Below, one piece after another: positions 10,177-17,836 of a stretch of 64,000 nt of DNA. Position 1 is the stretch's first letter. Each line of letters opens with the position of its first letter. Both the position numbers and the translations under genes were made by a program. This stretch comes from Fimbriimonas ginsengisoli Gsoil 348 (GTDB lineage: Bacteria > Armatimonadota > Fimbriimonadia > Fimbriimonadales > Fimbriimonadaceae). The stretch is taken from contig NZ_CP007139.1 in assembly GCF_000724625.1 (NCBI RefSeq), positions 2,170,001 through 2,234,000 on the forward strand. The letters run 5' to 3'. A model generated the notes under the pieces. That model saw nothing but the letters and a program-made list of their open reading frames with translations, made no database searches and was not told where the DNA came from.

Positions 10177-10211
10177 TTCCGGACCGGCATTCCGGATTTC
10201 TCCACCCCCAA

Positions 10212-10248
10212 CCCCCTCCTCATCGCACATACATCGACGAGGAGGGGG
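10212..10248. terminator. Bidirectional terminator hairpin between convergent genes
   Basis: CCCCCTCCTC (10212-10221) pairs with GAGGAGGGGG (10239-10248) around a 17-base loop. It lies between the purA stop and the stop of the convergent membrane protein gene. T-runs are poor on both sides, so it is a hairpin in the right place rather than a textbook terminator. Confidence 0.5.
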
Positions 10249-10255
10249 CTCCGGA

Positions 10256-10681
10256 TTATCGGGTGCCGATGGCGCGGCCGAGTCGCGGTGAGGCGACCGA
10301 TCGGGTCCGGGTGGTCATGAAGGCCACGGTGGAAGCGCCGGCGACGACGATCGCCCAAGCCCCGAGATCCATCAAGATCATGGTCGAGACGTAGGTCGGG
10401 TCCAGCTTGAAGAACGTCGGCGGGTAAGAGACTCCGAGGAGGAGGCCAGCGTAAGCGACGGCCAATAGCGGAAGCACCCACAGCATCTTAGCCGGGCGAA
10501 GCTTCAGCACTTGAACCGAGATTGCGCAGGCGACGCCGATGATGAGGCCGAGAGTGGCGTGACCGACAAAGTTGGCGGCGCTCAGCCCGCCCATCGTCAA
10601 GCCGATGGCGACGATTTCAATTACGCGAAGAATGGGCACGCCGAGGATTAGCGAGAGCCCGAGATAAATTTTCTTTTCCAT
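10256..10681 (-). CDS. Small polytopic membrane protein, unknown function
   Basis: A 141-residue protein with about four hydrophobic segments (residues about 5-28, 38-58, 66-86, 98-120) and a short basic tail. I do not recognise the family. Its ATG lies 34 bases inside the end of the upstream pseudopilin gene in another frame, so it is translationally linked to it. Position as last gene of a three-gene cluster (Cys-rich secreted peptide, pseudopilin, this protein) suggests a role with them at the envelope, which is inference only. Confidence 0.65.
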   Translation of the reverse strand: MEKKIYLGLSLILGVPILRVIEIVAIGLTMGGLSAANFVGHATLGLIIGVACAISVQVLKLRPAKMLWVLPLLAVAYAGLLLGVSYPPTFFKLDPTYVSTMILMDLGAWAIVVAGASTVAFMTTRTRSVASPRLGRAIGTR

Positions 10682-11316
10682 TCGTCTGTTCCGTCCACAA
10701 AGAGGAAGAAGTTATGCTCCGCGCGATCACCCCCGCCACCCGGCGAGAGGTAGACCGGTTGGACCCGGTGAGTTTGAACCGAACCATCGAGGACCAAGCG
10801 GTGGTAGCTTCCTTCGTACCAGCCGATCCAAGCGCTCTTATCGCGGCGCTCAACCGAAGCGATGCTGACTAGCCAGCCCGCCGTAGGGTTGTCCTTGATG
10901 TATTTGTCGATCCACTCATAGGGCATGCAGAATTCACGTAGGCCGGGGTAACTGTTCCGGAATTTTGAGACGGCTTCGGGGTGATTTCCCATCTGCGCGT
11001 AATCTTCGCGGGCGACGAGATTGCCGATGCCATCCAGCGTGTTGTCCAATGCGGATGAGCAGACCGTTTCGGGGGCGTAGTGGCCCTCAACCAAAACCGC
11101 GGGGGAGAGGGGGACGTATCCGGTATCTCCGGTATAGATCCCCTGCGCCACTGCGAGTTGGTGCATGTTGTTGAGCTCGGAGGTTTCCGCGGCTCGACGC
11201 TTGGAGGCGAGCAGGACCGGCGCCAAAATCCCGGCGAGCGTCATCACGATGCCGATGACGACGAGGATCTCCACTAAGGTGAAGGCTTGGGACGGTTGGG
11301 GGCGCCGAGCGTGCAT
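10648..11316 (-). CDS. Prepilin-like (pseudopilin) protein with N-terminal methylation motif
   Basis: A 222-residue protein. Residues 11-32 give AFTLVEILVVIGIVMTLAGI, the type IV pilin/pseudopilin N-methylation signature with Glu5 of the mature form; cleavage would follow the short basic leader. The remainder (ASKRRAAETSELNNMHQLAVAQGIYTGD, then a domain with WIGWYEGSYHRLVLDGS near the C-terminus) fits the large families of prepilin-like proteins found in Armatimonadota and Planctomycetota. It follows the Cys-rich peptide gene by 15 bases and overlaps the downstream membrane gene. No prepilin peptidase or assembly ATPase is encoded in this window. Confidence 0.85.
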   Translation of the reverse strand: MHARRPQPSQAFTLVEILVVIGIVMTLAGILAPVLLASKRRAAETSELNNMHQLAVAQGIYTGDTGYVPLSPAVLVEGHYAPETVCSSALDNTLDGIGNLVAREDYAQMGNHPEAVSKFRNSYPGLREFCMPYEWIDKYIKDNPTAGWLVSIASVERRDKSAWIGWYEGSYHRLVLDGSVQTHRVQPVYLSPGGGGDRAEHNFFLFVDGTDEWKRKFISGSR

Positions 11317-11331
11317 GGTAGTTCTACGCCG

Positions 11332-11691
11332 TTACTGAGTGCAGTTGCCCTCAGGACACGGAGCCGCGTCGTACTGGTGATCGCTACACCGGTTGGTGGC
11401 GGACCAGCCGCTCCATCCGTAGTAGAAACCGTTCGAGCATTGGTACCTTTGGCAGGTGCCGGTTAGGATTGCGTACGGGGTTCCGTTCTTACTGCTGAGA
11501 CCGCAGCCGTAGTCCAACTGGGACTTCTCTTTGTCGATTTGGGTGTCTGGGAAGCAGTTCAGGCAAACCGGCTTGGAACCGACGCCTCCCCCACCGTCCA
11601 GGGCATTCATCGACGCCGTGCCGGCGACGCCGAGTGCAAAGGGCAAGCACAGCAGCGCGACCAGGGGGCCGATCAGAGGATTTGTTCGCAT
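11332..11691 (-). CDS. Small secreted Cys-rich protein, unknown
   Basis: A 119-residue protein. Residues 1-25 form a signal peptide (basic start, LIGPLVALLCLPFALGVAGT). The mature part has eight cysteines in the pattern CLNC, YGCG, GTCQRYQC, NRC, APC, NC, enough for four disulfides, and aromatic/glycine-rich stretches (GFYYGWSGWSA). No known family recognised. It is the first gene of a cluster with a pseudopilin 15 bases downstream and a membrane protein. The spacing suggests co-transcription and a shared function at the cell surface or outside it. Confidence 0.7.
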   Translation of the reverse strand: MRTNPLIGPLVALLCLPFALGVAGTASMNALDGGGGVGSKPVCLNCFPDTQIDKEKSQLDYGCGLSSKNGTPYAILTGTCQRYQCSNGFYYGWSGWSATNRCSDHQYDAAPCPEGNCTQ

Positions 11692-11767
11692 GGCTAGGCC
11701 ATGATAACAGAGCTCAAAACGACTCGCCGGGAGCTTACAGGTTTAAACGGGCCGGTTCATTAGGGTA

Positions 11768-11813
11768 TTTATTGCCGAGTTAATAGCAATAAATAGCATA
11801 TACACTGATGCTA
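11768..11813. promoter_or_regulatory. AT-rich divergent promoter region with two inverted repeats
   Basis: Between the Cys-rich peptide gene and tolC, TTTATTGC (11768-11775) pairs with GCAATAAA (11786-11793), and directly beside it TAGCAT (11794-11799) pairs with ATGCTA (11808-11813). The stretch is much more AT-rich than its surroundings, as expected for promoters of the divergent genes, and the repeats could be operators. Confidence 0.4.
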
Positions 11814-11940
11814 AAAATACTGATAATTGTTGGTTTTTTCGCTACTCTCGATACCTCGTGTGGGTGTAGATTGCGGCGTTCGTCGCGGGTTTCGCTTCTT
11901 AGCGCAACCGTCTCGCGACTGCGCAGTATGTTCTCACTCA

Positions 11941-13230
11941 ATGCCTCGACCGATCCGCACGCTCTCCCTCTTCATGCTTGTCCTCGTTGCGTCGCCGTCG
12001 CTGGCGCTCGCGCAGGATTCGACCCTGACTCTCGACCAGGCTTTACGCTTGGCCAAGGAAAGGAACGGCACGATCCGTTCCGCCCAGTACGACGTGAATG
12101 CTGCCGAAAGTCGCGTTACGCAAGCATTTAGCGCGTTCCTTCCGACGGTTACGCCGCAGTATCAATACAATAACATACGTCGCGACGGAAACCAACCACT
12201 TTTTGTTACCAATGGCGACGCGGGGCTCCTGTCAGGAAACTGGCGTCTCCTCGACTCGGGCGAGCGGGACTTCTCGTACCGTTCGAGCAAACACTCTCTG
12301 TACGCCTCACGTTTCAATGCGAAGCAGACTTTACGCACAACTTTGTTCGCGGTTACCCAGCAATTTTACGATGCTCTCCGCTTCCAGGAGCTAGCGCGCG
12401 TCGCCGACTCGCAAGTTGATCGGGCGCAGACGATTTATGACCAGACGATGCTTCGCATCAAGCTTCGGGATGCGGCCGCGATCGAGGAGCTACAGGCGGA
12501 CGCCGACCTTCAGAACGCGAAGGTGGCGGTGCTGACCGCTCGGAACCGGGTTACGAACGCGGCCGCCAGCCTCAAGTCGGCCATCGGGCTTGATGCCGGG
12601 CAAGCGCTTCCGACCCTGGAGAAAGATACGGCGGAACTGCCCGAAATGCCGGGGAACTTAGATTCGATCGTCACCGAGGGGCTTCGCCAGCGTCCGGACC
12701 TCCTTTCCCGAAGAGAAGCCTTGGACTCCGAGCGACTGACTCGAAGCCGGGCTCAGCGCGAGGCGGGGGTTTCGTTCGCGCTCGACCTGAGCAACGATTA
12801 TCAGTTCTCCCCTTCGCGGCTCAATAACCGTAACCTCGGCCTCGTCGTCTCCTATCCGTTGTTCGACGGTGGACGAACTCGCGCCATCGTTCGCGAGCTC
12901 AGCGCGAATATCTCCGCCGACTCAGCCCTGTTGCTTCAAGCCGAGCGGGACGCGAGGGCCGAGATCGAGGCCGCCGCGGCCGAAGCGCGGACGAATCGGG
13001 AGCGGCTCGTCGCCGCGAAAAAGGCGTTGGATGCCGCCCAGAAGAATTTCGAGGCGGCGGTAAACTCTCGCAGCAAAGGGGCGTCCGACCTCTTGCAGGT
13101 GATCACTGCCCAAGTTAGCCTGGTAACTGCGGAATCAAATCATATCGAAGCGCAGTATGACTCTCGTATCTCCGATGCGCGGTTGAGGTTGGTCACGGGC
13201 CAACCGGTTCCGGGCGAAGACAATCCATGA
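11941..13230 (+). CDS. TolC-like outer-membrane efflux protein
   Basis: A 429-residue protein. The start at 11941 is chosen because it gives a clean signal peptide (IRTLSLFMLVLVASPSLALA) followed by DSTLTLDQALRLAKERN, the usual start of mature TolC-type proteins; an earlier frame from 11827 lacks this. Two repeats of long helices and beta strands are visible, with FDGGRTRAIVREL in the second half typical of the family. It would form the outer-membrane channel for the MacA/MacB proteins encoded next; its stop overlaps the macA-like start (ATGA). The start has no Shine-Dalgarno sequence. Confidence 0.88.
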   Translation: MPRPIRTLSLFMLVLVASPSLALAQDSTLTLDQALRLAKERNGTIRSAQYDVNAAESRVTQAFSAFLPTVTPQYQYNNIRRDGNQPLFVTNGDAGLLSGNWRLLDSGERDFSYRSSKHSLYASRFNAKQTLRTTLFAVTQQFYDALRFQELARVADSQVDRAQTIYDQTMLRIKLRDAAAIEELQADADLQNAKVAVLTARNRVTNAAASLKSAIGLDAGQALPTLEKDTAELPEMPGNLDSIVTEGLRQRPDLLSRREALDSERLTRSRAQREAGVSFALDLSNDYQFSPSRLNNRNLGLVVSYPLFDGGRTRAIVRELSANISADSALLLQAERDARAEIEAAAAEARTNRERLVAAKKALDAAQKNFEAAVNSRSKGASDLLQVITAQVSLVTAESNHIEAQYDSRISDARLRLVTGQPVPGEDNP

Positions 13231-14942
13231 ATTCACGTAACGTCCTGTTCCTTGGCATTCCCGTCCTTTTCTTGGGCGGGTACGCCTTTCTCAACCGCAA
13301 GCCGCCCGAAACCTCTGAGATCGAATACCGGTACGCGACCGTCGCAAAAGGCGAGTTGATGCGGTCGATCTCCGCCACTGGCCAGGTCGTTGCCCTGACC
13401 ACGGTGGATGTGAAGTCGAAAGCGGGCGGCAAGGTTGTGAAACTGGCGGTCGACGAAGGGGCCGTGGTTCATAAAGGGGACCTAATCGCCACGATCGACC
13501 CGGCGGACACGCAGTCGATCGTCGACCAGGCAAGCGCCGATTTACAGAGCGCCAATGCGCGGGCGGACCAGGCGGAAAAGAATCTCGAGCTTCAGATTGC
13601 CCAGGGCCGTAACGACGTCGAGGATGCCCGAACCGCCCTCGAGGCGGCTAAAGTGCGATACCGGCGCGCGGGGATCCAGTCGAAGCGGCAGCCTGGGTTG
13701 ACCAAGGCCACGATCGCGCAGGCGCAAGCCGCCTACGACGCATCCGTGGCGGAAATGGAACGTATGCAGCGCGTCACCATCCCGCAGATGCGCCGCGACT
13801 CTCAGGGAAATCTCAGCCAAGCAACCGCCCAGCGCGACACCGCCGTATCCGAGCTGAAGCGGCAAGAAGAACTGCTGGACAAGGGGTACGTATCGGGAGC
13901 GGCCGTCGACCGTGCGCGGGCCGCGGCGGAAGTGGCCAAGACGTCCTACGAGACGGCCAAGCAGCGAGCCAGCACTCTCGAGGACGAAGTAAAGGCAAAC
14001 CTCGAAGCCCAAAGGAGGGCGGTGGCGCGCGCTCGCGCCGCGCTTGACGAGACTCAGATCAACATCGCCGACGACGACATCAGCCGCACGAACGTCGCCG
14101 AAGCCGCGAGAAACATCCGAACCGCCGAGGTGGCCCTTCAGCGGGCGAAAGACAACCTTATGCAGACCGAGATTCGGCGCACCGAGGTTCTGGCCGCCCG
14201 CGCGTCCACGGTGCGCAATAAGGTTTCGCTAAAGAATGCTCAGGTTCAGCTGGATAGCACCACGGTTCTCGCGCCGCGAGACGGGGTGGTGACGCAGAAG
14301 TATTTGGAAGAGGGCACGATCATCCCTCCCGGCACCAGCACATTTTCACAAGGCACCAGCCTGGTGCAGATCAGCGACGTTACCCAGTTGTTCGTCGAGT
14401 GCGCGGTGGATGAAGCCGAGGTCGCCAACGTCAAGATCGGCCAACCGGTCCGGATCACCGCCGACGCATTCCGCGGCCAGCCGATGGACGGCGTGGTGAC
14501 CCGTGTCAATCCGGCCGCGAAGACGGAGAACAACGTAACGGCGGTCAAGGTTCGCGTCAAGGTTTTGCCGGGGGGCAAGGTCCGGATTGTGCCGGGTATG
14601 AACGCTACTTGCGAGTTCATCACGCTTAGCAAGAAAGATGTCTTGATCGTTCCAAGCCAGGCGCTTCAAGACGATGGCACGGTGCAGTTGAAGGGACCGG
14701 ATCCCAAGAAACCGATTTCGAAAAAGGTGGAGGTCGGAGAGACAGGAAACGATTCGATCGAAATCAAAGACGGCCTGAAAGTGGGAGATGAAGTCGTAAC
14801 CGCCAAGATCGACTTGGCGCTCCTGCGCGATACGCAGAAGAAGATGCAGGAAGCCGAACAGGGTGGCGGCCTCGCGGGCGGCGGCCCCATGGGCGGCAAA
14901 AAGACCCCGAACCGAAACGCGAAGAAACCGGGAGGGAAGTAG
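13227..14942 (+). CDS. MacA-like periplasmic adaptor (HlyD family) of an ABC efflux pump
   Basis: A 571-residue protein with an N-terminal membrane anchor (residues 5-23). A biotinyl-lipoyl-like half (VDVKSKAGGKVVKLAVDEGAVVHKGDLI) is followed by an unusually long helical hairpin of about 250 residues rich in Ala/Glu/Arg, then the second lipoyl half (VLAPRDGVVTQKYLEEGTII), a beta-barrel domain and a membrane-proximal domain. The C-terminus is Gly/Lys-rich. The length exceeds that of typical MacA (about 370) because of the long coiled coil. It bridges TolC and the MacB permease. The start overlaps the tolC-like stop by four bases. Confidence 0.88.
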   Translation: MNSRNVLFLGIPVLFLGGYAFLNRKPPETSEIEYRYATVAKGELMRSISATGQVVALTTVDVKSKAGGKVVKLAVDEGAVVHKGDLIATIDPADTQSIVDQASADLQSANARADQAEKNLELQIAQGRNDVEDARTALEAAKVRYRRAGIQSKRQPGLTKATIAQAQAAYDASVAEMERMQRVTIPQMRRDSQGNLSQATAQRDTAVSELKRQEELLDKGYVSGAAVDRARAAAEVAKTSYETAKQRASTLEDEVKANLEAQRRAVARARAALDETQINIADDDISRTNVAEAARNIRTAEVALQRAKDNLMQTEIRRTEVLAARASTVRNKVSLKNAQVQLDSTTVLAPRDGVVTQKYLEEGTIIPPGTSTFSQGTSLVQISDVTQLFVECAVDEAEVANVKIGQPVRITADAFRGQPMDGVVTRVNPAAKTENNVTAVKVRVKVLPGGKVRIVPGMNATCEFITLSKKDVLIVPSQALQDDGTVQLKGPDPKKPISKKVEVGETGNDSIEIKDGLKVGDEVVTAKIDLALLRDTQKKMQEAEQGGGLAGGGPMGGKKTPNRNAKKPGGK

Positions 14943-14995
14943 GGGGAAGCGCGTTGGGCGCACGGACCTGAGCCTACAACAACTGCTAACACAAA

Positions 14996-16204
14996 ATGAA
15001 TATTGGCGACTCTCTTCGAACCGCGCTTCGGGCGGTGGCGGCTAATAAGCTTCGCTCGTTTCTCACGATGCTGGGGGTGGTGATCGGCGTCGGTTCGGTC
15101 ATTGCTATGATCGGGATCGGCGAAGGGACCAAGAAGAAGTCGCTCGAGCAGATTCAGGTGATGGGGACGAACATGCTAACCGTGTTCCCCAATTGGCGGC
15201 GGGGCGGCGTGGGGATGTCGAACGACGTTCCGACCTTGAAGGACGAGGACGTGCCGGCCCTAAAGAAGGCGGTCCCGCTCATCGAATACATCACCGGCTC
15301 TGTCGGTTCGCGGGTGATGGCCAAGTACAAGGCGACGAACTACATGACGCAGGTGTCCGGCGGCGAGCCACAAATGGCGATCATCCGGAACGCGACCAAG
15401 ATGCACGCCGGCCACTGGTACACGATGGACGACGAGGCGAGCGCCCGACGCGTTTGCGTGCTCGGCTGGGTCACGTATCAGGAGCTTTTCGGGGAAGACA
15501 ACGCTGTCGGCGCCACCGTTAGGATCAAGAACCAGAACTTCGAGGTACTGGGCGTCGTTTCGTATAAAGGCGGGGCGGGGAACTGGAATCCCGACGACCA
15601 GATCTACATCCCGCTTTCCACCGCCAAGCACCGTCTGCTGGGCCGTACCAACCTCGACAACATTCTCATCCAGGGGAAGGACGCGGATTTGCTGCCGATC
15701 ACCCAAACGATGGTTGAAGACACCTTGGGCCAGAAACGGCGGAACACGACGGGCGATCCGCTGTTCCGTGTGATGAACCAGGGCGAGTGGATCGAGACGA
15801 TGCAGAAGCAGACCCAATTGCTGTCCATTCTCCTCGCCGGCATCGCCTCTATCTCGCTCCTCGTCGGCGGCATCGGGATCATGAACATCATGCTCGTCTC
15901 GGTAACCGAGCGGACTCGCGAGATTGGGCTCCGCAAGGCGATCGGTGCGAAGCGGGAGAGCATTTTGTGGCAGTTCCTGCTGGAGAGCGTGGTCATGTGC
16001 ACCGTCGGCGGTCTCATTGGCGTGCTCCTCGGCACCGCCACGGTATTCCTCATTTCCGGTTTGCTGAAGGTGCCGCCGGTGCTGAACAGCCAGGCGATCT
16101 TGATGGCGTTCGGATTCTCCGCCGGAGTTGGCCTGTTCTTCGGCCTCTATCCGGCGATGCGCGCCAGCCGGCTCCAACCGATCGAGGCTCTGCGGTACGA
16201 GTAG
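14996..16204 (+). CDS. MacB/FtsX-type ABC transporter permease
   Basis: A 402-residue protein with a membrane segment at about 15-40 (LRSFLTMLGVVIGVGSVIAMIGIG), a periplasmic MacB core domain (40-270) and three more membrane segments at about 280-305, 330-355 and 365-390. It has GIGIMNIMLVSVTERTREIG and GLRKAIGAKR, signatures of FtsX-type permeases. It lacks the ATPase domain that is fused to it in E. coli MacB; the matching ATPase is encoded at 16818. The gap from the adaptor gene is 53 bases, so the two are probably co-transcribed. Substrate (macrolide, lipid, peptide or polysaccharide) cannot be told. Confidence 0.9.
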   Translation: MNIGDSLRTALRAVAANKLRSFLTMLGVVIGVGSVIAMIGIGEGTKKKSLEQIQVMGTNMLTVFPNWRRGGVGMSNDVPTLKDEDVPALKKAVPLIEYITGSVGSRVMAKYKATNYMTQVSGGEPQMAIIRNATKMHAGHWYTMDDEASARRVCVLGWVTYQELFGEDNAVGATVRIKNQNFEVLGVVSYKGGAGNWNPDDQIYIPLSTAKHRLLGRTNLDNILIQGKDADLLPITQTMVEDTLGQKRRNTTGDPLFRVMNQGEWIETMQKQTQLLSILLAGIASISLLVGGIGIMNIMLVSVTERTREIGLRKAIGAKRESILWQFLLESVVMCTVGGLIGVLLGTATVFLISGLLKVPPVLNSQAILMAFGFSAGVGLFFGLYPAMRASRLQPIEALRYE

Positions 16205-16207
16205 AGC

Positions 16208-16720
16208 CTATACGTTAACCAGACAGCCGCACTCGAGCCGAATTTCAATGGGCGTGTTCAGACGACGAACGCCTTCGAGCCGGTGGTGATAGACCTGCCC
16301 GGTGTATGGATCGACGACCACTACGTCCTTTACTCCTCGGTTGAGATAGAAAGGCGGATTCATCTCGAGGTCCTTGGTCTCCGAGCCCCGGCTCACTACT
16401 TCAACCACGGCTTCCGGTACGAGCGTTACCGCCTCATCCTCTTCGTCGGGCTCTCGGCAGAAGATCGCGATATCGGGTCGCTTCAGCGATCCATCACTGA
16501 ATTGCACATAGAGATCTTGGTAGGCGATGCATCCGCAACCGCTCGAAGATTCGGGGTCCGGCCGAATGGACTTTTCGATTCTCTTGGCGGTGCTGATGTG
16601 ACGCTTTGCCGGCTGAACCTCCCAGATGCCGACACCGTTCATCAGTTCGAGCCGGTAACCGTTTTCGTCGGCCTCGACAAGCGCCTGCTTTAACAGAGTT
16701 GGGTCGACTAACCGGCTCAT
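16208..16720 (-). CDS. Uma2 family (DUF820) restriction-endonuclease-fold protein
   Basis: A 170-residue protein from the ATG at 16720; a longer frame to 16789 is possible. The PD-(D/E)XK-like core is visible as KRPDIAIF, then VPEAVVEVVSRGSETKDLEMN and YLNRGVKDVVVVDPYTGQVYHH, all typical of Uma2 proteins, which are abundant in cyanobacteria and several other phyla with unknown function. It lies antisense between the permease and ATPase genes of the efflux pump, its stop four bases from the permease stop. Its place suggests later insertion. Confidence 0.85.
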   Translation of the reverse strand: MSRLVDPTLLKQALVEADENGYRLELMNGVGIWEVQPAKRHISTAKRIEKSIRPDPESSSGCGCIAYQDLYVQFSDGSLKRPDIAIFCREPDEEDEAVTLVPEAVVEVVSRGSETKDLEMNPPFYLNRGVKDVVVVDPYTGQVYHHRLEGVRRLNTPIEIRLECGCLVNV

Positions 16721-16817
16721 AAAGATATTATGCGGCAGGGCTACGACACGCTTTCGCGTCAATATCTCCGAACGTCGCAGCCTGAGCAAGGCAAAGCGCG
16801 TAACCTACACCAAGAAT

Positions 16818-17570
16818 ATGAGCAAGCCGGTTATTGAGGTCAATGGGATTTGCAAGGACTACGTGATGGGAGATCAGGTGGTCCACGCGTTGCGGTCCGT
16901 GAATCTGGTTATCGAGCCTGGCGAGTTCGTCGCGATCATGGGGCCGTCGGGCTCGGGCAAGTCGACCTTCATGAACGTCATCGGCTGCCTCGACCGACCG
17001 ACGGCCGGCGAATATCTCCTGAACGGCGAGGCGGTCGCCCGGATGGGCGACAACGCTCTGGCCGAGATCCGGAACAAATACATCGGCTTCGTGTTCCAGA
17101 ACTTCAATCTCCTCCCCCGCACCTCCGCGCTCAAGAACGTCGAGCTCCCGCTGATGTACGCCGGGGCGAAGGGCCGAACCGCGCGCGCCAAGAAGGCGTT
17201 GGAATTGGTCGGCCTGGCCCAGCGAATGGACCACACCCCGGCGATGCTCTCCGGCGGGCAGCAGCAACGCGTGGCGATCGCCCGCGCGATCGTGAACGAC
17301 CCGGTGCTGATTCTGGGTGACGAGCCGACGGGAAACCTGGACTCCCGCACGAGCGAGGAAATCATGGCCGTTTTCCAGCAGCTCAACCGCGAGGGGAAGA
17401 CGGTCGTGATCGTCACCCACGAAGAGGACGTCGCTCAGCACTGCAAGCGAATCATTCGATTTAAAGACGGCTACGTCCGCGTGGACGAGCGAGTTGAAAA
17501 GCCGGTTGACGCCCGCGACATCATCGCGAACATGTCGGCGCCGGAAGATGAGCTGGTCGCGGCGAAGTAA
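16818..17570 (+). CDS. ABC transporter ATP-binding protein (MacB/LolD type)
   Basis: A 250-residue ATPase with Walker [10 protein letters not shown] (about 40-48), Q-loop ([11 protein letters not shown]), signature [14 protein letters not shown], Walker [14 protein letters not shown] and H-loop VIVTHEED. This matches the MacB/LolD/FtsE group. It would energise the FtsX-type permease encoded at 14996-16204, from which it is separated by the antisense Uma2 gene, so it must have its own promoter or be transcribed through that gene. The C-terminal 30 residues are an extension beyond the usual family end. Confidence 0.93.
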   Translation: MSKPVIEVNGICKDYVMGDQVVHALRSVNLVIEPGEFVAIMGPSGSGKSTFMNVIGCLDRPTAGEYLLNGEAVARMGDNALAEIRNKYIGFVFQNFNLLPRTSALKNVELPLMYAGAKGRTARAKKALELVGLAQRMDHTPAMLSGGQQQRVAIARAIVNDPVLILGDEPTGNLDSRTSEEIMAVFQQLNREGKTVVIVTHEEDVAQHCKRIIRFKDGYVRVDERVEKPVDARDIIANMSAPEDELVAAK

Positions 17571-17836
17571 GCCTTAGCTTTGCCGGCTGCCCCCGGCTCA
17601 CAAAGTTTGCCAAGGCGGCAGCTATTGGGCTCCGCCTCCGTCGCCGACAATCGGTAGGCCCATAGATCGCAGATTTTTGGTTCGGAATTCAACCTGGTAT
17701 CGAGCTTAATGTGGCCGGAAGAGGGCTAACGGAAGAGGTACAAAGCGAAGTTTGAACCCCGTCCGGACCGGGGACCAGGCTGCGCGCAAACAAAAGTAGC
17801 TCGATTATTGGATTTCCGAAGTAACCTAGCACTAAC

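Noticed and set aside
17471-17692. Minus-strand frame at the end of the ABC ATPase gene
   Set aside because: It overlaps the ATPase coding sequence and shows no motif.
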